A stretch of DNA of 64,000 nt from Tritrichomonas musculus (GCA_039105265.1 JAPFFF010000008.1:248001-312000); one strand, 5' to 3'; shown: positions 51,101 through 60,454, numbered from the stretch's first letter. Notes: generated by a model not told the origin, from the sequence alone. Made by a program: numbers and translations.

Positions 51101-51696
51101 CTATAGACGATCATTTTAATTTCTCATTACTAGGCATACAAGTTCTATCCATGAGTAAGAGAATCATGAATGAAGTTATGTGTCTGGCCTACGATATAGG
51201 ATGTCACATATACTACCAAGATTGTGACTCGATGCATATAGAAGTTAATGATTTGCCAAAATTAGTTGAATCATATAGAGAAAAATATGGTAGAGAATTA
51301 ATAGGCAGCAATTTAGGACAATTCCACTCAGATTTTCCTACAATTAACAATCATGATGAGATGCCAGTTGCTGTTGAAAGCTATTTCCTCATGAAGAAGA
51401 TGTACATTGATAAGTTACAAGATAGTACCGGTGATGTTGACTACTTTATTAGAGGCAAAGGTCTAACATTAGCGAGTATCAAACATGCAGCAAAATCAGA
51501 GTATAACAATGATTATATGAAATTATATGGAGAAATTTATAATGGAAAAGCACAAATGTTCGATCTTACTAAAGGTCAACCATGTTTCAAATTTAATTCC
51601 AACATGACAATCTCAACTTTGAACAAATTTGCGAGAACAATAAAGGTTAAATATGAAGAAGGCAAACGTGAAAACTATTTTCTTTCACATCAATGA
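48163..51696 (+). CDS. polB: Protein-primed DNA polymerase B (pPolB), 1177 aa
   Basis: Replicates the element, with initiation from a terminal protein. I use the ATG at 48163. The exonuclease region starts at DSEAD (518-522), with FHNLAYDIRFL near 571. Polymerase motif A is CDFDAVSLYPS (781-791), motif B is KLIMNSCYGK (922-931), and motif C is YYQDCDS with Asp1020/Asp1022. Residues 1-500 are a long N-terminal extension. It includes a DDCCFIYALQQTGCYDD segment (around 310) and a later EKHYFIEEL that recall OTU-like Cys/His pairs seen in some Polinton-type polymerases; this part is tentative. Length is typical of Polinton pPolBs. Confidence 0.92.
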   Translation: MTKLEDTPTPKLYELLSLIVNEEITEEDDFFVNKNDLIETIAYEICDHGYDGDNIYEAMFWFMKGIEQNEKAKVTNQNKEVPAKDEIPQAPPPKDIPRYIDNNDNYFLKNLKNNIWRNTTKDDSFVKITYNDFIKLKDEQEKIVDAIMKKLYDSPEEWHINFEQLTNRGRDLLFPALHNFFNTIVKNFSVTNQYKLRFKVNNEWRTLPLTPEAFNKLMENFTKKHFIFDMDDVKPEYFYEKGSMELPEWSLFSQLIFSKTKNVKSNADRGGSFFQFLVKDSCPQEIVKYLTRLQIFDTLANSKGKQRKELDDCCFIYALQQTGCYDDETLNKMRLRINNRYLSNSAINNLCQEFKIHISVSFINEDANSKNKKKSIGKNSYIGVEKAEPNRTHKFNIYEKHYFIEELTPFSTYYISHLAELSPDKANMEYNSNHWRKARHFISSSNLVRALMKNNYFRPLNFGDGCILKTIFNNDIKKDVSGINLDYDEQSCTQLIKPKTMKKKTIEINDKKSYWYCDSEADTSGDIHRPYMFVLQSKDGTITKTFKGENCSVSFLDFLPDFSVVYFHNLAYDIRFLCSYGIRKSVIKGNKFMKGTIVYKSKTLYFRDTLPILSCKLSQLPSMFNLDSGQKEVFPYKYYTMERLKKNVGVINEAGENEDKRWTEETKQQFRHNLDIIGCRLSDTTFDMYKYAEFYCTQDVNILRQGFNKFRDGFIKDFNIDPFNFVSISSLANEVFNQRVYYDHDLYKLGGVPRYFCSHAIYGGRCMTAYNKKWHTQKKLCDFDAVSLYPSAMARLYTVSGTPKVIEKENLNMEFLSKQSAYVVEIEVTKVNKHYPFPLLVRKVNGLNLNDDRIENGEPVKMIVDNIYLEDLINFQKIEFTLLRGYYWDGKKDYTIQKIIREIFNKRLEYKKQKNPLQNLYKLIMNSCYGKTIERPTDKEFKYLYEGDELEKYWKKNYMKIKEDVQLHNSKLHALKVLKPIDDHFNFSLLGIQVLSMSKRIMNEVMCLAYDIGCHIYYQDCDSMHIEVNDLPKLVESYREKYGRELIGSNLGQFHSDFPTINNHDEMPVAVESYFLMKKMYIDKLQDSTGDVDYFIRGKGLTLASIKHAAKSEYNNDYMKLYGEIYNGKAQMFDLTKGQPCFKFNSNMTISTLNKFARTIKVKYEEGKRENYFLSHQ

Positions 51697-51826
51697 GCAT
51701 CAAAAATAAAGAGCACAGATGATTATCACAAAAAAAGTTCACCATATTTTTCTTTTCATAATTGGTGCGAGGTCATGAGCCATAATTGGTGCGATCCATA
51801 ATTGGGGCATGGGGAGAGTCATGTTT
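51697..51826. other. Gap between convergent polymerase and integrase genes, with short repeats
   Basis: Contains CATAATTGGTGCGA-like words three times (about 51758-51815). Possibly a shared 3' region. Confidence 0.4.
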
Positions 51827-52957
51827 TTAACCATACATCTTCTTTAATCTATATCTCGGTACTACTTGCTCATTATTTTTATCATCTCTCACTCTATACA
51901 AACCATCTTCATAACCAACTACAAAATGTTCTCCAGGCTGTATAACCCTTCTTCTTTTCATCATTGTATCTTTAGGATTGTAGACCTTTACATTAGTCCC
52001 ATTTTCTAATTTCCAATCTTTTCTGTTCATAATTTCATAGTTCTCTTGTACGATCTTCCTTACTATGAATTCTTCAAGGTCCGCATCATCTTGCACCATC
52101 TTTGGAGTTACATCAAATCCTGCATACTTAGATAGAGTCTTGTGTGGGCTATTGTTGTACTGCCAAACTATTTCACTCATAATGTTCGGCGTAATTCTTT
52201 CTACTTTCATTAAGTAAGCCATATCACGAATAGTACGTATAACTCTATCTATGATTCCCAATGATGAATGCAAAGGTTCTGTATGCCCTCCCACTTTTTG
52301 TCTTCTCACTTTTTCAAACTTAATTCTTTGTGGAAAATCATGGTAAACATTGATAGCCTCCTCAGAGAAGAAAGCTTTTTCTGCATCCCCTATTAACTTT
52401 TCCACATATAGATTATCAAAGTCTACCATATCACCAAGAGCATTAATAAATACCTGCGCTGATTTGATTTCCCTAGTTATGACTCTATTACCGTTATTCA
52501 CTGCTACATTCACAGGTCTAGCAAATAAGTAACGAGTATTAATGTTGATAGCAATAAGGTACACAATATCCTGAGTCTGCATCAAGTCTATCAAGTATGT
52601 ATATCTACTAGTGACAGAGTGCAGCTGAAACTTTTTGATGTTCTCCTTTAATGGAAAATTATTACTGTGGATCTCTTCTGTGTTCTTCCTAAGTCTACTC
52701 TCTAATTCTTGTAACCTTGCTACCTTATTTTTGGACTTGAATCCTATGAGGTTATTAATTGGTGGCTCCACTAATAAATCACCATATTTTCTGATATACC
52801 TTTTCTCATATTCTTTATACCAATTATCTAGCTTCCTCTTTGTGGGCCTAAAGTTTTGCATAAGTAAGTTAAATTCGTTGTAGGTAAGCTTTTTAGGGTT
52901 TTCATTTACGAGCTGCTCTATTCTCACACCTTCAAATGCTGACGAAAACACATTCAT
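51827..52957 (-). CDS. Polinton rve integrase, 376 aa
   Basis: Joins element ends to target DNA. The core starts near LIDLMQTQDIVYLIAININTRY, continues through KLIGDAEKAFFS and ends in HSSLGIIDRVIRTIRDMA. A basic C-terminal beta domain follows (MKRRRVIQPGEHFVVGYEDG). An earlier ATG at 53074 exists, but it would overlap the divergent gene starting at 52978, so I prefer 52957. The two genes then share a 20-base divergent leader. Confidence 0.87.
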   Translation of the reverse strand: MNVFSSAFEGVRIEQLVNENPKKLTYNEFNLLMQNFRPTKRKLDNWYKEYEKRYIRKYGDLLVEPPINNLIGFKSKNKVARLQELESRLRKNTEEIHSNNFPLKENIKKFQLHSVTSRYTYLIDLMQTQDIVYLIAININTRYLFARPVNVAVNNGNRVITREIKSAQVFINALGDMVDFDNLYVEKLIGDAEKAFFSEEAINVYHDFPQRIKFEKVRRQKVGGHTEPLHSSLGIIDRVIRTIRDMAYLMKVERITPNIMSEIVWQYNNSPHKTLSKYAGFDVTPKMVQDDADLEEFIVRKIVQENYEIMNRKDWKLENGTNVKVYNPKDTMMKRRRVIQPGEHFVVGYEDGLYRVRDDKNNEQVVPRYRLKKMYG

Positions 52958-52977
52958 ACTTTTTATTTCAACTAAAA

Positions 52978-53241
52978 ATGTCAATGACGTTACAGCCACG
53001 CTCAGGACAAGCCTTCGCGAGTCTTCCACCACTCCGAAGACCACATCAGAGAAGTACATTTGCAACTCAAACATTAAAACAGATCAACAGTAGACTTCAA
53101 TATTACAGACGAGTTCTTAATACACCTATGCCCGAAGATGAGAAAGGAATTATGAAAAGACAGAAATTACAAGCCAAATATGAGAGAGATATGAGAGTTA
53201 GAAGATTATTAAACCGAGCAATTTCTAATTATTATTCATGA
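52978..53241 (+). CDS. Small basic Polinton protein, 87 aa
   Basis: Arg/Gln-rich (QINSRLQYYRRVLNTPMPED, KYERDMRVRRLLNRAISNYY), likely helical in its second half. It could bind DNA or pack in the virion; no family recognised. Divergent from the integrase. Confidence 0.5.
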   Translation: MSMTLQPRSGQAFASLPPLRRPHQRSTFATQTLKQINSRLQYYRRVLNTPMPEDEKGIMKRQKLQAKYERDMRVRRLLNRAISNYYS

Positions 53242-53268
53242 GCATTTTTGTTTCTTGTTGGTTATTAA

Positions 53269-53835
53269 ATGTCTAACACTCTTCGCCAAGCTAGAATTTT
53301 ATCAAGTGAGAATGACGCTAGTGTAAAACAAGAGCAGAACACAAATGTTAACATAAAAATAACTCCTAACAAAAGTACCCAACCTCCTAATCCACCACAA
53401 GTTACATATCCTCAAGTGTCTCCAGTAAATTTTACTTCACAGACGACACCATCAGCATTTCCATCAGTACAAGCAACAAGCAGAGGTATAGCAGATTTGG
53501 GCACTGAACTTGATTCACTTGAGAAGAAAAACAAATTTCTAGAAATGCTGGTTGCCATGTATGAAACAAATCCTCTGAAAATCAATAGTTATGTAGTTTG
53601 TGATAGTAAATTGCTGATGAACATGATTAAACTTTTAACAGATGCCGACAAAATAGAGTTAGTATTAGATGAGTCAGATGTTGGGTGTGGGTGTAGCGGC
53701 GCCAATAGTAAGTTCATCAAGATCGACAAAATTCTGGTATACAAAAATAACAAAGCTGAAGATCTAAAGTATGGTTATAACGAAATCTATACTCAATTTA
53801 TAAGATATGGTGTGAGCTTGAAGATTGTAGTGTAA
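53269..53835 (+). CDS. Unknown Polinton protein, 188 aa
   Basis: Residues 1-75 are disordered, rich in Pro, Gln, Thr and Ser. Residues 75-188 look folded, with a helix around LEKKNKFLEMLVAMYETNPL and a Gly/Cys turn VGCGCSG. It has the same strand as, and is 27 bases from, the preceding small gene. Function unknown. Confidence 0.55.
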   Translation: MSNTLRQARILSSENDASVKQEQNTNVNIKITPNKSTQPPNPPQVTYPQVSPVNFTSQTTPSAFPSVQATSRGIADLGTELDSLEKKNKFLEMLVAMYETNPLKINSYVVCDSKLLMNMIKLLTDADKIELVLDESDVGCGCSGANSKFIKIDKILVYKNNKAEDLKYGYNEIYTQFIRYGVSLKIVV

Positions 53836-53866
53836 GCAATGATAGCAACCATGAATGAATGCCCTC

Positions 53867-54526
53867 TCACGATTTGAATAATGCTAGTGTATGTTCATTT
53901 ATTTTTGCACTTACTTTTCCAACTATTGATTGCTGAATACGTAAAGTCATAGCATAATCCTCATCTAAGATCCTGCCATCATACAACAGCACATCTCCTA
54001 CAGCATAAATGTTAGCATCGTCAACATAGAAAAGGTAGTCTCCATGTGTAGCAAAAGTTATATTACCGTTTTCTTCATCCACATTAGTAACAACACCAAC
54101 AAACTCTTTCCATGATCCATCTATGACTACAGAACATATACAATCAGTACTGTCTGTTGCTGATGATGAAATCCAAACACAGCTTCGTCGCGAGGGCTCG
54201 CAGCTACTGGCATTCTCTCTCTTGTACACATGACCTGACATAAACACAGGCTTTCCAACTTTGAAGTCAGATATTTCTTCCCCAGCTTCTATAGGTGCGA
54301 GATGTGTAATAGTTGTGCTGTTTCCATATTCTTTCAACATTGATTCATAAACAACAGGATCATGAGGGTTATAATCTACCTTTTTTGTCAATTCATGATC
54401 TATAATTTTTGTGGAGTACACAGTTTTTGACTCGGATGCTGGTTCATTAACAATGTAGAATTCCTTTACTTTTAATGGGGTTACTTCGTTATAGTCATCA
54501 GATATGATATAGGTAGTCTGTATCAT
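53867..54526 (-). CDS. Unknown Polinton protein, 219 aa, beta-rich
   Basis: Starts MIQTTYIISDDYNEVTPLK. The C-terminal half looks like the beta-rich receptor or assembly domains of phage tail fibres (GKPVFMSGHVY ... FVGVVTNVDEENGNITFATH ... IYAVGDVLLYDGRILDEDYA). This is a resemblance in style, not a family match. It overlaps the end of the upstream fibre-like gene by 29 bases, so both are probably co-expressed and may form one structure. Confidence 0.6.
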   Translation of the reverse strand: MIQTTYIISDDYNEVTPLKVKEFYIVNEPASESKTVYSTKIIDHELTKKVDYNPHDPVVYESMLKEYGNSTTITHLAPIEAGEEISDFKVGKPVFMSGHVYKRENASSCEPSRRSCVWISSSATDSTDCICSVVIDGSWKEFVGVVTNVDEENGNITFATHGDYLFYVDDANIYAVGDVLLYDGRILDEDYAMTLRIQQSIVGKVSAKINEHTLALFKS

Positions 54527-56399
54527 AAAACAACCAGAATGGATCAAATGAATCACTTATGACTTTGTAAATTCCTCCTTGTCTTATACATTCTGTACTA
54601 GTACTGAGGCCTTTATATTTCTTAGTTCCATCAGCATTGGTAGCATCAATATAGAAATTGGTAGTATCGTCTATCGTGTTAAAATCAATGCCTTTCAAAT
54701 AGTATTCATCATTTTTGACTTGTATCTCAATTGGTGTCATCTTGTCAAAATCAATATTGATAACATTTGTTTTTATAAGATCTAAAGCAGACTTGAGTGC
54801 ATAAGGTTCGAGATCAACAGTAGGAATATCAGTTTTGAGTGCATAAGGTTCGAGATCAACAGTAGGAATATCACTTTTCAGAGCACAATCACTATTACGT
54901 ACTTCTTCAAGATAATTTTCTGGAATATAACACTCTCTGCCTTTATAAGTTGATTTCACTAATTTTACGTTAATACGGTACTCAAAAGCGTAAGAAATAA
55001 GATCATACATGCTATCATGTATATACAATATTTTTAGGTTACGACAATTATAAAACATACTTTCACACGACTGAGACATGGCTGTTATGATTAAGTTTGA
55101 AATATCTATAACTTCTAAAACTATACAGGCCATAAATATACTTCCAATCTTTTCCACATTCCTCGAATAGAACATAGATAAATCAACTTCCTTTAGTTTA
55201 CGACATTCTATAAACATCCAATCGAAATACTTACATAAATTATTACTATATCTCTTATCAAATTTTATAGTCTCTAGGTTATTACACTTATTTGCAAAAT
55301 CTGAGCAAATTGTAACATTAGAAATATCAAAGTTAGTGAAATCTATATGAATTACAGTTTTAGAACAATTTCCGAATGAATACAAAGAAGTTATATCTCT
55401 ACCATTGAAATCAGTAGCAACAGAGATACTTGTAGGACAATTAGCGTTAAGCTGAATTTTACCAAACTTGACAACCTTATCATTGTAAACTATACTTGGA
55501 ATAAACTTTGTTAACTTCGCTACTGTTTCTAGAGTTGTGATTCTACCATTACTAACATTATAAGTATAATCGCCATAAGTAAAAACATTTTCTGTGATAG
55601 TCTTTACAAACAATATTGTAGTTTCACTCTCTACATTACACTTGATATATCCAACTTTGTCACTCTCATAAGCAACATAATCAGCTGTATCATCTATTTT
55701 TACATATACTTCTTTGTCATTTATGCTTACATTATGTGAAACAGTGAAAGAGGTAGAAGTCCCATCTTCAAACACAGCCTTTATAGCTAGAGTGCAATCT
55801 TTCCTGTTATATATTTCATTCTTTTCTTGGTCATACGCTAATAATTTATCTTCAACCAGTTTTACAGTAGGCACAGCAACATCATTAGTGGTATCATGTT
55901 GTGAGTTTATTATTGTTGGTAATTCAGTTTTGAGTGCATATGGAGTAAGATCAACAGTAGGGATATCAGTTTTGAGTGCATACTTCTCTTCGGCAACTTC
56001 TTTGGTCTCATACTTATTAAACTCATATGCTAGTTCATCTTCGTCAACAAATTTCTCTTCTACTTGTGCAGCGGTATAATGATCTTCTGCTAATTCAGTT
56101 TTTAGAACATATGGACTCAAATCTACTGTAACAATCTCATCTTTCTTCACATATGGAGTAAGGTCTGGTATTTCATCTTTCTTGGCATATATGGTCATGT
56201 CTTTATTTTCAACAGCTGCGATTCTCTCTTCATGATTTACAAGCTGTGATTTTATAGAAATTCCTCCAAGAATCATATCTCCATCAACAATAACATCATC
56301 TTTAACATATATAGATTCATAGTCAGTGTTGTTGTTTCCAGAATTGCTACATACAAAGGCACCATCCTCAACATTTTTCTTTGTTAGTATTCCTGTCAT
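54498..56399 (-). CDS. Fibre-like Polinton protein with tail-fibre repeats and BspA/DUF285-type LRRs, 633 aa
   Basis: I start at the ATG at 56399. The frame continues upstream into a hydrophobic stretch without an ATG. Repeats of YALKTDIPTVDLTPYALK type occur around 70-200 and again near 540-570, like the shaft segments of phage tail fibres. Between them (about 300-480) lie leucine-rich units of DUF285 type: ITSLYSFGNCSK, FANKCNNLETIKF, FIECRKLKEVDLSMF, SMFYNCRNLKILYI. This repeat class is typical of bacterial and protist surface adhesins. A receptor-binding spike is a reasonable inference from this build and from the adjacent beta-rich gene. Confidence 0.65.
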   Translation of the reverse strand: MTGILTKKNVEDGAFVCSNSGNNNTDYESIYVKDDVIVDGDMILGGISIKSQLVNHEERIAAVENKDMTIYAKKDEIPDLTPYVKKDEIVTVDLSPYVLKTELAEDHYTAAQVEEKFVDEDELAYEFNKYETKEVAEEKYALKTDIPTVDLTPYALKTELPTIINSQHDTTNDVAVPTVKLVEDKLLAYDQEKNEIYNRKDCTLAIKAVFEDGTSTSFTVSHNVSINDKEVYVKIDDTADYVAYESDKVGYIKCNVESETTILFVKTITENVFTYGDYTYNVSNGRITTLETVAKLTKFIPSIVYNDKVVKFGKIQLNANCPTSISVATDFNGRDITSLYSFGNCSKTVIHIDFTNFDISNVTICSDFANKCNNLETIKFDKRYSNNLCKYFDWMFIECRKLKEVDLSMFYSRNVEKIGSIFMACIVLEVIDISNLIITAMSQSCESMFYNCRNLKILYIHDSMYDLISYAFEYRINVKLVKSTYKGRECYIPENYLEEVRNSDCALKSDIPTVDLEPYALKTDIPTVDLEPYALKSALDLIKTNVINIDFDKMTPIEIQVKNDEYYLKGIDFNTIDDTTNFYIDATNADGTKKYKGLSTSTECIRQGGIYKVISDSFDPFWLFYDTDYLYHI

Positions 56400-56456
56400 T
56401 TGATATAAAAAGAAAAGTCCAACAACAATGATACTTACAATAGTGATAACCAACAA

Positions 56457-57070
56457 TGATACTTACAATAGCAACTTACATGAATGATATTCTCATTTCT
56501 GATTTTCATCAATGCTACCTACAATATTGACTTTCATGAATGATATTTACACATCTGAGAAAGAGAAATGGTAGTGGTAAAAATGAAATCTCAAAAAACT
56601 ATTCCCTATACTGATTTTCATAATTGCTACCAACAATATTGAAACCTACATGTGATATTCTATTCCAGACTTCCGAGAAACTACTCTCACTATCAAATGA
56701 CCTCATTTAATACTCCTACCGCATACTGATTTTTGATATTTACACTACTAACTCGGAAGGTTTGTCAAGAATAGTAAAACAGAAATTTGATAAGTAGAGT
56801 AACAAAACAGAGAATTGATAAGTAGAGTAACAATTATGAAAATCAGAAATGAGAATAGCATTGATGAAAATCAGAAATGAGAATAGCATTGATGAAAGTC
56901 AGTATTGTAGGTATCATTGATGAAGATCAGAAATGAGAATAGCAATTATGAAAATCAGAAATGAGAGTATCAGAGATGAAGATCAGAAATGAGAATAACA
57001 AAAATAGATGTCAGTATTGCAGGTATCATGTGCGAAAGTCAGTATTGCAGGTATCATTTAGCTCAATAGC
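56457..57070. repeat. Intergenic block of interspersed short repeats in the Polinton
   Basis: Words such as GATGAAAATCAGAAATGAGA, GATGAAAGTCAGTATTGCAG and GATAAGTAGAGTAACA recur in mixed order. Inverted versions occur in the left part (TCATTTCTGATTTTCATCAA), so long hairpins are possible. No coding frame. It separates two leftward genes. Confidence 0.75.
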
Positions 57071-57100
57071 TTTCGCAGGTTTATGATTATCGATAGTGCT

Positions 57101-57433
57101 TCAATATTCTAATTTCAGAAATAGTGTAAAGTTGTCAGGCTCAATAATGTTACCATTCGTGTCTGTAAACCATACTTTAAACTGTCTTTTCGTACCTACA
57201 AATTCATATTTTCTATTATCATCAGGAGGTACAACATTAGCATACCACACTAGAGAATCACAATACTCATCTCTCTGTATAAAGCTACAATGAATTTCAG
57301 TTTCGCCATCAAGATATCCTTTACAAGTTGCACGACAGTATTGAAAGGAAATATATCTTTTGTTTAAGCTGCTTGTAAATTCTGATGGTAAATTATTGAT
57401 GTAGTCTTTGGTGATGTAGTAAGTTTTGACCAT
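57101..57433 (-). CDS. Unknown Polinton protein, 110 aa
   Basis: Starts MVKTYYITKDYINNLPSEF. A beta-rich single domain is likely (FVGTKRQFKVWFTDTNGNII). No family recognised. Divergent from the next gene with a 93-base gap. Confidence 0.5.
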   Translation of the reverse strand: MVKTYYITKDYINNLPSEFTSSLNKRYISFQYCRATCKGYLDGETEIHCSFIQRDEYCDSLVWYANVVPPDDNRKYEFVGTKRQFKVWFTDTNGNIIEPDNFTLFLKLEY

Positions 57434-57526
57434 TTTTATGAAAAAGAAAAGAAATTATCGTTGCTTCTTCATTTATGTTTTGCAATTTGTGAGAACCATT
57501 TATGTTATTTTTCTGAAAATTTAAAA

Positions 57527-58876
57527 ATGGAACAGCCGCAACAACAACAACAACAACAACAAGAAATAGATATTGATGATGAACGGTTAAATAATTTCGA
57601 TATAGATACAATTCCACAGCAATTATGGCGCCCACAAGCACCAGTACAAAGAGCACAGTTACCATCACAGTTTGCACCAGGAGCACAGTGGAACAAGACG
57701 CCTAGAGATAGAGATTTCAAGAGTTATGGACTTCCTAATTACATGGATCCTAGAAATGGCAATGTTCAAGAAATCATGGGTCATACAAATACTGATGCAG
57801 ACTTACTTACAATGTTTAATAAGCTCAATGGTACTGCCATTAAACCAGAAGACATGGATGAACTCTTTGGAACTACAGAACAACAAAGAGCATATGCAAG
57901 ACAGTGGTTAATAAAAGGTATAACAGAAAAGGTCAGCAGCATTAATCCAGGTGGTTTCACTTCTAAAGTTGGTATGGATGATCTTGCAAAATTAATCCTA
58001 AACATGAAACGTGATATCACTAGAGTAAAACAAGCAATATCTCCAGCAGGTGCAGATCATATGATCAAAAAACATAACTTAAAAGCAAAACCAAATGCAA
58101 AATGGTTTCTCAACAAAAAAGACCCCAATGGACCAGCAGAAATTACAAACTTGACTGATATCAACAATGATGGAATTCCTGATGTTGTTGTATATAATTC
58201 AAGAAACCAACCTTTATACGTAAATGGCTACACAACTACAATCTCTAAATTCCCACATGACCTTGCTTACTACCAACAATTCCCACTAAGAAAAGACAGA
58301 TCAGGAAATCCTAAGAATAAGTGGATTCGTGAACAATTTCATAACTTACACTATATTGATGATGACAGCAATGATCCTAGAAATATTGGTAATGTTATGC
58401 CAGGCTATAGAGGATTTCCAGATGGTGTTAACACTACTGGCTACTCTGTTCGTAAAGCTAAGAGACTTTCACCATACCAGAGATTCAGGAAATACCTTCT
58501 CGATAAAGAACTCACACTTAAGTATGCTATTGCTCCAATTCAGAATTTACCAGCAGAAGTTAAATTGCCTATTATTGCTAGAGCTACAGCACACTTATGG
58601 CAAACAGTATTTATTAATCCTATATTGAACAAATATGGTATAGATGGTAATAATCCTACCGCTGTTGCCAAAGCTAAGAAGGATTGCAGAGATGAAATTG
58701 ATGATATTGTGACTGGAAACATAAGTGACTTGTACTACGGAGATACACAAACCAAAACTAACACAAGAAATAACATCATTAATATACTCAAAACTACTAT
58801 CATACAATACTGCCAAGCTAACAACATACCATATGATCCAAATGCACAACCACCACCACAACGAAGAAGGCAATAA
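57527..58876 (+). CDS. Large unknown Polinton protein, 449 aa, probable virion component
   Basis: Starts at MEQPQQQQQQQQEIDIDDER with a polyglutamine run. A folded region (about 120-440) contains INNDGIPDVVVYNSRNQPLY, a calcium-loop-like DxNxDGxxD motif, then YSVRKAKRLSPYQRFRKYLL and a helical C-terminus ending in PPPQRRRQ. Its size and place among packaging and capsid genes suggest a structural role. I cannot assign it to penton, vertex or another named part. Confidence 0.6.
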   Translation: MEQPQQQQQQQQEIDIDDERLNNFDIDTIPQQLWRPQAPVQRAQLPSQFAPGAQWNKTPRDRDFKSYGLPNYMDPRNGNVQEIMGHTNTDADLLTMFNKLNGTAIKPEDMDELFGTTEQQRAYARQWLIKGITEKVSSINPGGFTSKVGMDDLAKLILNMKRDITRVKQAISPAGADHMIKKHNLKAKPNAKWFLNKKDPNGPAEITNLTDINNDGIPDVVVYNSRNQPLYVNGYTTTISKFPHDLAYYQQFPLRKDRSGNPKNKWIREQFHNLHYIDDDSNDPRNIGNVMPGYRGFPDGVNTTGYSVRKAKRLSPYQRFRKYLLDKELTLKYAIAPIQNLPAEVKLPIIARATAHLWQTVFINPILNKYGIDGNNPTAVAKAKKDCRDEIDDIVTGNISDLYYGDTQTKTNTRNNIINILKTTIIQYCQANNIPYDPNAQPPPQRRRQ

Positions 58877-58976
58877 GAAGGGAACCATAAATGAGAGGAG
58901 CCATAAATGAGAGGAACCATGAATGAGAGAAACCATAAATGAGAGGAACCATAAATGAGAGGAACCATAAATGAGA
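58877..58976 (+). repeat. 16-bp tandem repeat, about six units
   Basis: Unit AACCATAAATGAGAGG with small changes, between the 449-aa gene and the ATPase gene. A similar word (CCTATAAATGAGAATT) sits beside the right terminal repeat. Confidence 0.8.
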
Positions 58977-59025
58977 GTTATTTATTTTTATCACTACTGG
59001 GCTTTCTCAATTTACCAACAGCAAA

Positions 59026-59835
59026 ATGAGTCTAGAAAAAGTTCATGACATAGTATCACAAGCACTAGAGATAAACAAAAATAACTTATGTGGAAGTAGC
59101 ATAGATGAAATCCACAATGATATAGATGTTCGCTACAACTCTGTGAATGTTATAGTAGGAAAACAGTCTATGGGAAAAACTGTGATAGCACTACAGGAAA
59201 TCATTAAAATATCACTTCTAAGTACACACCATTTGTTAATATATGTTACGAAGAACGGAGATGAGAATGATAAGAGTTGGCAGTCACTGAAGACGTTCAT
59301 TCAAATTCCATATATAGTAGTAAGTGAGAAAAATTGTAAGGATGCCATTCAAGAATTAATCTCTGCTAAAAACTTGTACTATATGATAAAGAGAGAGAAT
59401 TTAGAGGAAAAAATAGATGATGGGCAGATGGAGGATATGTTTCAAGTGTTACACGTTCATGACTTCAGCAAAGACACCCTACATACTCTTATACTCTTTG
59501 ATGATATAGCAAATTCAAAATTGTTCGCGGCACCAGAATCATATTTCTCACAACAACTACGACGCTGCAGACACACAAACATATCTTACTTCTTGCTGAT
59601 TCAATCATGGAAAGGCCTCGCACCGCATATCAAGAACGAGATCACAACATTATTTATCTTCCCATGCTTCAACAAACAGCAACTCCACTTCATATATTCA
59701 CAGTCCGCGAGTAACTTAACTTTTGATGAATTCTATGATATGTACAAAACTATGACAGAAATGAAAAATAAACGTCCTTATATGATAGTACATGTGACAG
59801 AAGGAGGAGAAACTATGGTGCGCGCACATTCATGA
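59026..59835 (+). CDS. A32/FtsK-type packaging ATPase, 269 aa
   Basis: Walker A GKQSMGKT (45-52), Walker B LILFDD (155-160), an arginine-rich LRRCRH segment and a sensor strand SYFLLIQSW follow in A32 order. It drives genome packaging into the capsid. It is only distantly similar to the ATPase at 1-769. It overlaps the convergent small gene by six bases. Confidence 0.85.
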   Translation: MSLEKVHDIVSQALEINKNNLCGSSIDEIHNDIDVRYNSVNVIVGKQSMGKTVIALQEIIKISLLSTHHLLIYVTKNGDENDKSWQSLKTFIQIPYIVVSEKNCKDAIQELISAKNLYYMIKRENLEEKIDDGQMEDMFQVLHVHDFSKDTLHTLILFDDIANSKLFAAPESYFSQQLRRCRHTNISYFLLIQSWKGLAPHIKNEITTLFIFPCFNKQQLHFIYSQSASNLTFDEFYDMYKTMTEMKNKRPYMIVHVTEGGETMVRAHS

Positions 59836-60186
59836 TTTATCTTGTGGAGGATTTAAGAATTGTATGATCCTGTTTATTGTCTCTTTCATTTGGTGTATCT
59901 CTTCTTGTACATTCATTTCTGGTTCCTCTACGTGCTTCTTCTCCTCGTGCTTCTTCAACATTAAAACATCTTTGATTTTGGTAATTCTGTAACCTTTGAT
60001 GTGGTAGAGCTTGTTGAGTTTGTGAGTTGTGGTGCTGTCTATTTCTTCTTTATGCTTGTTGTAGAATAAGTTGAACTCATCTGGGGAATCAAACTCTTTG
60101 ATATAATTTGTGATAGGTTGGAGTATTTTAATTTCTGACATCTTTAATACGAACAAAAATGATAATAACAAATGTTCTTCTTTCAT
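59830..60186 (-). CDS. Small coiled-coil Polinton protein, 118 aa (or 103)
   Basis: Two ATGs are possible: 60186 adds a hydrophobic leader KEEHLLLSFLFVLK; 60141 gives MSEIKILQPITNYIKEF. The C-terminal half is charged and helical with heptads (EEIHQMKETINRIIQFLN). Function unknown. Confidence 0.5.
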   Translation of the reverse strand: MKEEHLLLSFLFVLKMSEIKILQPITNYIKEFDSPDEFNLFYNKHKEEIDSTTTHKLNKLYHIKGYRITKIKDVLMLKKHEEKKHVEEPEMNVQEEIHQMKETINRIIQFLNPPQDKS

Positions 60187-60298
60187 GTTTAATCATAGTT
60201 GAGTTTTTACGATTGTGTGTGGAAATTTATTCTGTACTCCCTGATGAAGATCCGCCACTAGATGAAGAAGTGAGAAAAAAATTGTACTGCTGATATGG

Positions 60299-60413
60299 AA
60301 AAACATTAATGAGGTGACAGATTGTGCAAAAACATTAATGAGATGACAGATTGTGCAAAAACATTAATGAGATGACAGATTGTGCAAAAACATTAGTGAG
60401 GTGACGGATTGTG
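60299..60413 (+). repeat. 29-bp tandem repeat, four units
   Basis: Unit AAAAACATTAATGAGATGAC plus AGATTGTGC, the last unit slightly changed. It lies in the gap between two leftward small genes. Confidence 0.82.
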
Positions 60414-60454
60414 TTATTTATTTTTGAGTGATAGAAGTCAGTCGGAATTCAGAC

